Shown here one piece after another: positions 13,756 through 14,359 of a DNA stretch of 14,359 nucleotides. Where the stretch lies: NCBI GenBank assembly GCA_036503065.1, contig DASXXM010000157.1:1-14359 (forward strand), read 5' to 3'. The translations under genes were made by a program, and so were the position numbers. The notes under the pieces were generated by a model. It searched no databases. It was not told where the DNA came from and saw only the letters and a list, made by a program, of their open reading frames with translations. Every line of letters starts with the position of its first letter. Position 1 is the stretch's first letter. The stretch is from DATEPR01 sp036503065. Its GTDB lineage: Bacteria; Actinomycetota; Actinomycetes; Mycobacteriales; Pseudonocardiaceae.

Positions 13756-14359
13756 GGGGCCGGATGCTGGACGCGCGCGGCCAGTCCGGTCTCGCGCCGG
13801 AGTTCCTGGTGTCCCCGGCCATGCTGGACGCGGTCTCGCCGGCAGGTGACCGCGGTGGCATGGTGCTCGGCTCCGGCATGAACAACGAACCCCTTGCGGT
13901 GTCGGTGTTGCGTCCCTCGCCGACCCGGATCGTGTGTGTCGGCGGGTTGTATCTGGCCCGGCAGTTGGCGTTGCGCGCGATGGCCACCGGGGCGTGGGTC
14001 GTGGTGGCCACGGCCCGGCCGGCCGCGTGGCAGGTGCTGGCCAAGGCCGCCGGTGAGGGGCCGGATGGCCGGCCCGCGCCGTTGGTGCAGATTCGCCGCC
14101 TGAATCCGGTCGAGCTGCCGAGGGCCACCGAGGACGGTCCGCTGCTGGTCATGCACGACGGCGGTTCCACGCCACAGGAACTGTTTCCGCCCCGGTCGGC
14201 CTGGCAGACCACGGTGTACGTGCTGCCGTACCTGCACCCGCAGGCCACCGCGATGGCCAACTCGGCGGATCTGGTGTTGATGCAGCGGCAGCCGGTGGGG
14301 CAGGCACAGTTGGCCGGCCGGATCTGGCGGCTGCCGCCGCCGCTGGTGCAACAGTTGAC
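13752..14359 (+). CDS. Unrecognised ESX-linked protein, N-terminal part, possible degenerate P-loop fold
   Basis: This reading frame starts at the GTG that overlaps the eccE stop (GTGA) and is open for 202 codons to the window edge. An ATG four codons later is the alternative start. I do not recognise the family with certainty. Visible pattern: an N-terminal extension, then alternating hydrophobic strands and helices. The strands include RIVCVGG (followed by LYLARQLALRAMATG), AWVVVATA, GPLLVMHDGG, TTVYVLPYL, ADLVLMQRQP and RIWRLPPP. This spacing recalls a RecA/FtsK-like nucleotide-binding core, with VCVGG where Walker A would begin and LLVMHDGG where Walker B would be, but without the GK[S/T] loop. 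It may therefore be a non-catalytic NTPase-like partner of the ESX machine. The coupling to eccE makes it very likely a real gene and part of the system. No signal peptide or clear membrane helix is seen in the visible part. Confidence 0.72.
   Translation, partial: MRGRMLDARGQSGLAPEFLVSPAMLDAVSPAGDRGGMVLGSGMNNEPLAVSVLRPSPTRIVCVGGLYLARQLALRAMATGAWVVVATARPAAWQVLAKAAGEGPDGRPAPLVQIRRLNPVELPRATEDGPLLVMHDGGSTPQELFPPRSAWQTTVYVLPYLHPQATAMANSADLVLMQRQPVGQAQLAGRIWRLPPPLVQQL

Noticed and set aside
13464..14351. 295-codon minus-strand frame at the right edge
   Set aside because: It overlaps the eccE 3' end and the coupled downstream gene; the plus frame has the GTGA overlap and regular strand/helix pattern, while the minus translation is Arg/His/Gln-rich noise.

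Overview
The window is a high-GC, gene-dense stretch of actinobacterial chromosome carrying a type VII (ESX) secretion locus. Four of the conserved core components can be read directly: EccB, EccC, EccD and EccE. There are also two complete mycosin proteases (MycP). C- and G-ending codons, GTG starts, GGAGG-type ribosome sites and an ESX locus carrying EccE and MycP all point to Actinomycetota. The scattered divergent layout, the Hsp70-like neighbour and the EspC-like/WXG pair look more like Pseudonocardiales (Saccharothrix/Lentzea/Amycolatopsis-type) than Mycobacterium. That placement is an inference and not a species call.

Layout, left to right. (1) 1-474, minus: the N-terminal part of an Hsp70-like ATPase, cut by the window edge. 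(2) 475-541: a short gap with a GC-rich hairpin. (3) 542-4516, minus: eccC, the three-ATPase motor. (4) 4517-4759: a divergent control region with several palindromes. (5) 4760-9123, plus: eccD, mycP and a second mycP, closely packed and probably one transcript. (6) 9124-9135: a 12-bp convergent junction. (7) 9136-12291, minus, transcribed in the order eccB, EspC-like small protein, WXG-containing protein with a low-complexity tail. (8) 12292-12408: a second divergent control region with a 30-bp imperfect inverted repeat flanked by direct repeats. (9) 12409 to the end, plus: eccE, overlapped by a 4-bp GTGA junction with a further gene that is open at the window edge.

How it works together. 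By analogy with mycobacterial ESX structures, EccB, EccC, EccD and EccE form the inner-membrane complex. EccC ATPases recognise and drive substrates, EccD builds the membrane vestibule, and EccB reaches into the periplasm where mycosins cap the assembly. The EspC-like and WXG proteins, encoded just downstream of eccB, are likely substrates or structural partners. No esxA/esxB (WXG100) pair and no eccA lie in the window.

The most unusual points are the zero-gap tandem pair of apparently active mycosins; an abrupt synonymous codon-usage switch in the 3' part of the second one; a secretion-type motif with His in place of Tyr in the EspC-like protein; a promoter-like sequence shared by the two divergent regions; and the unrecognised gene coupled to eccE. 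No tRNA, rRNA, CRISPR array or insertion sequence was seen.
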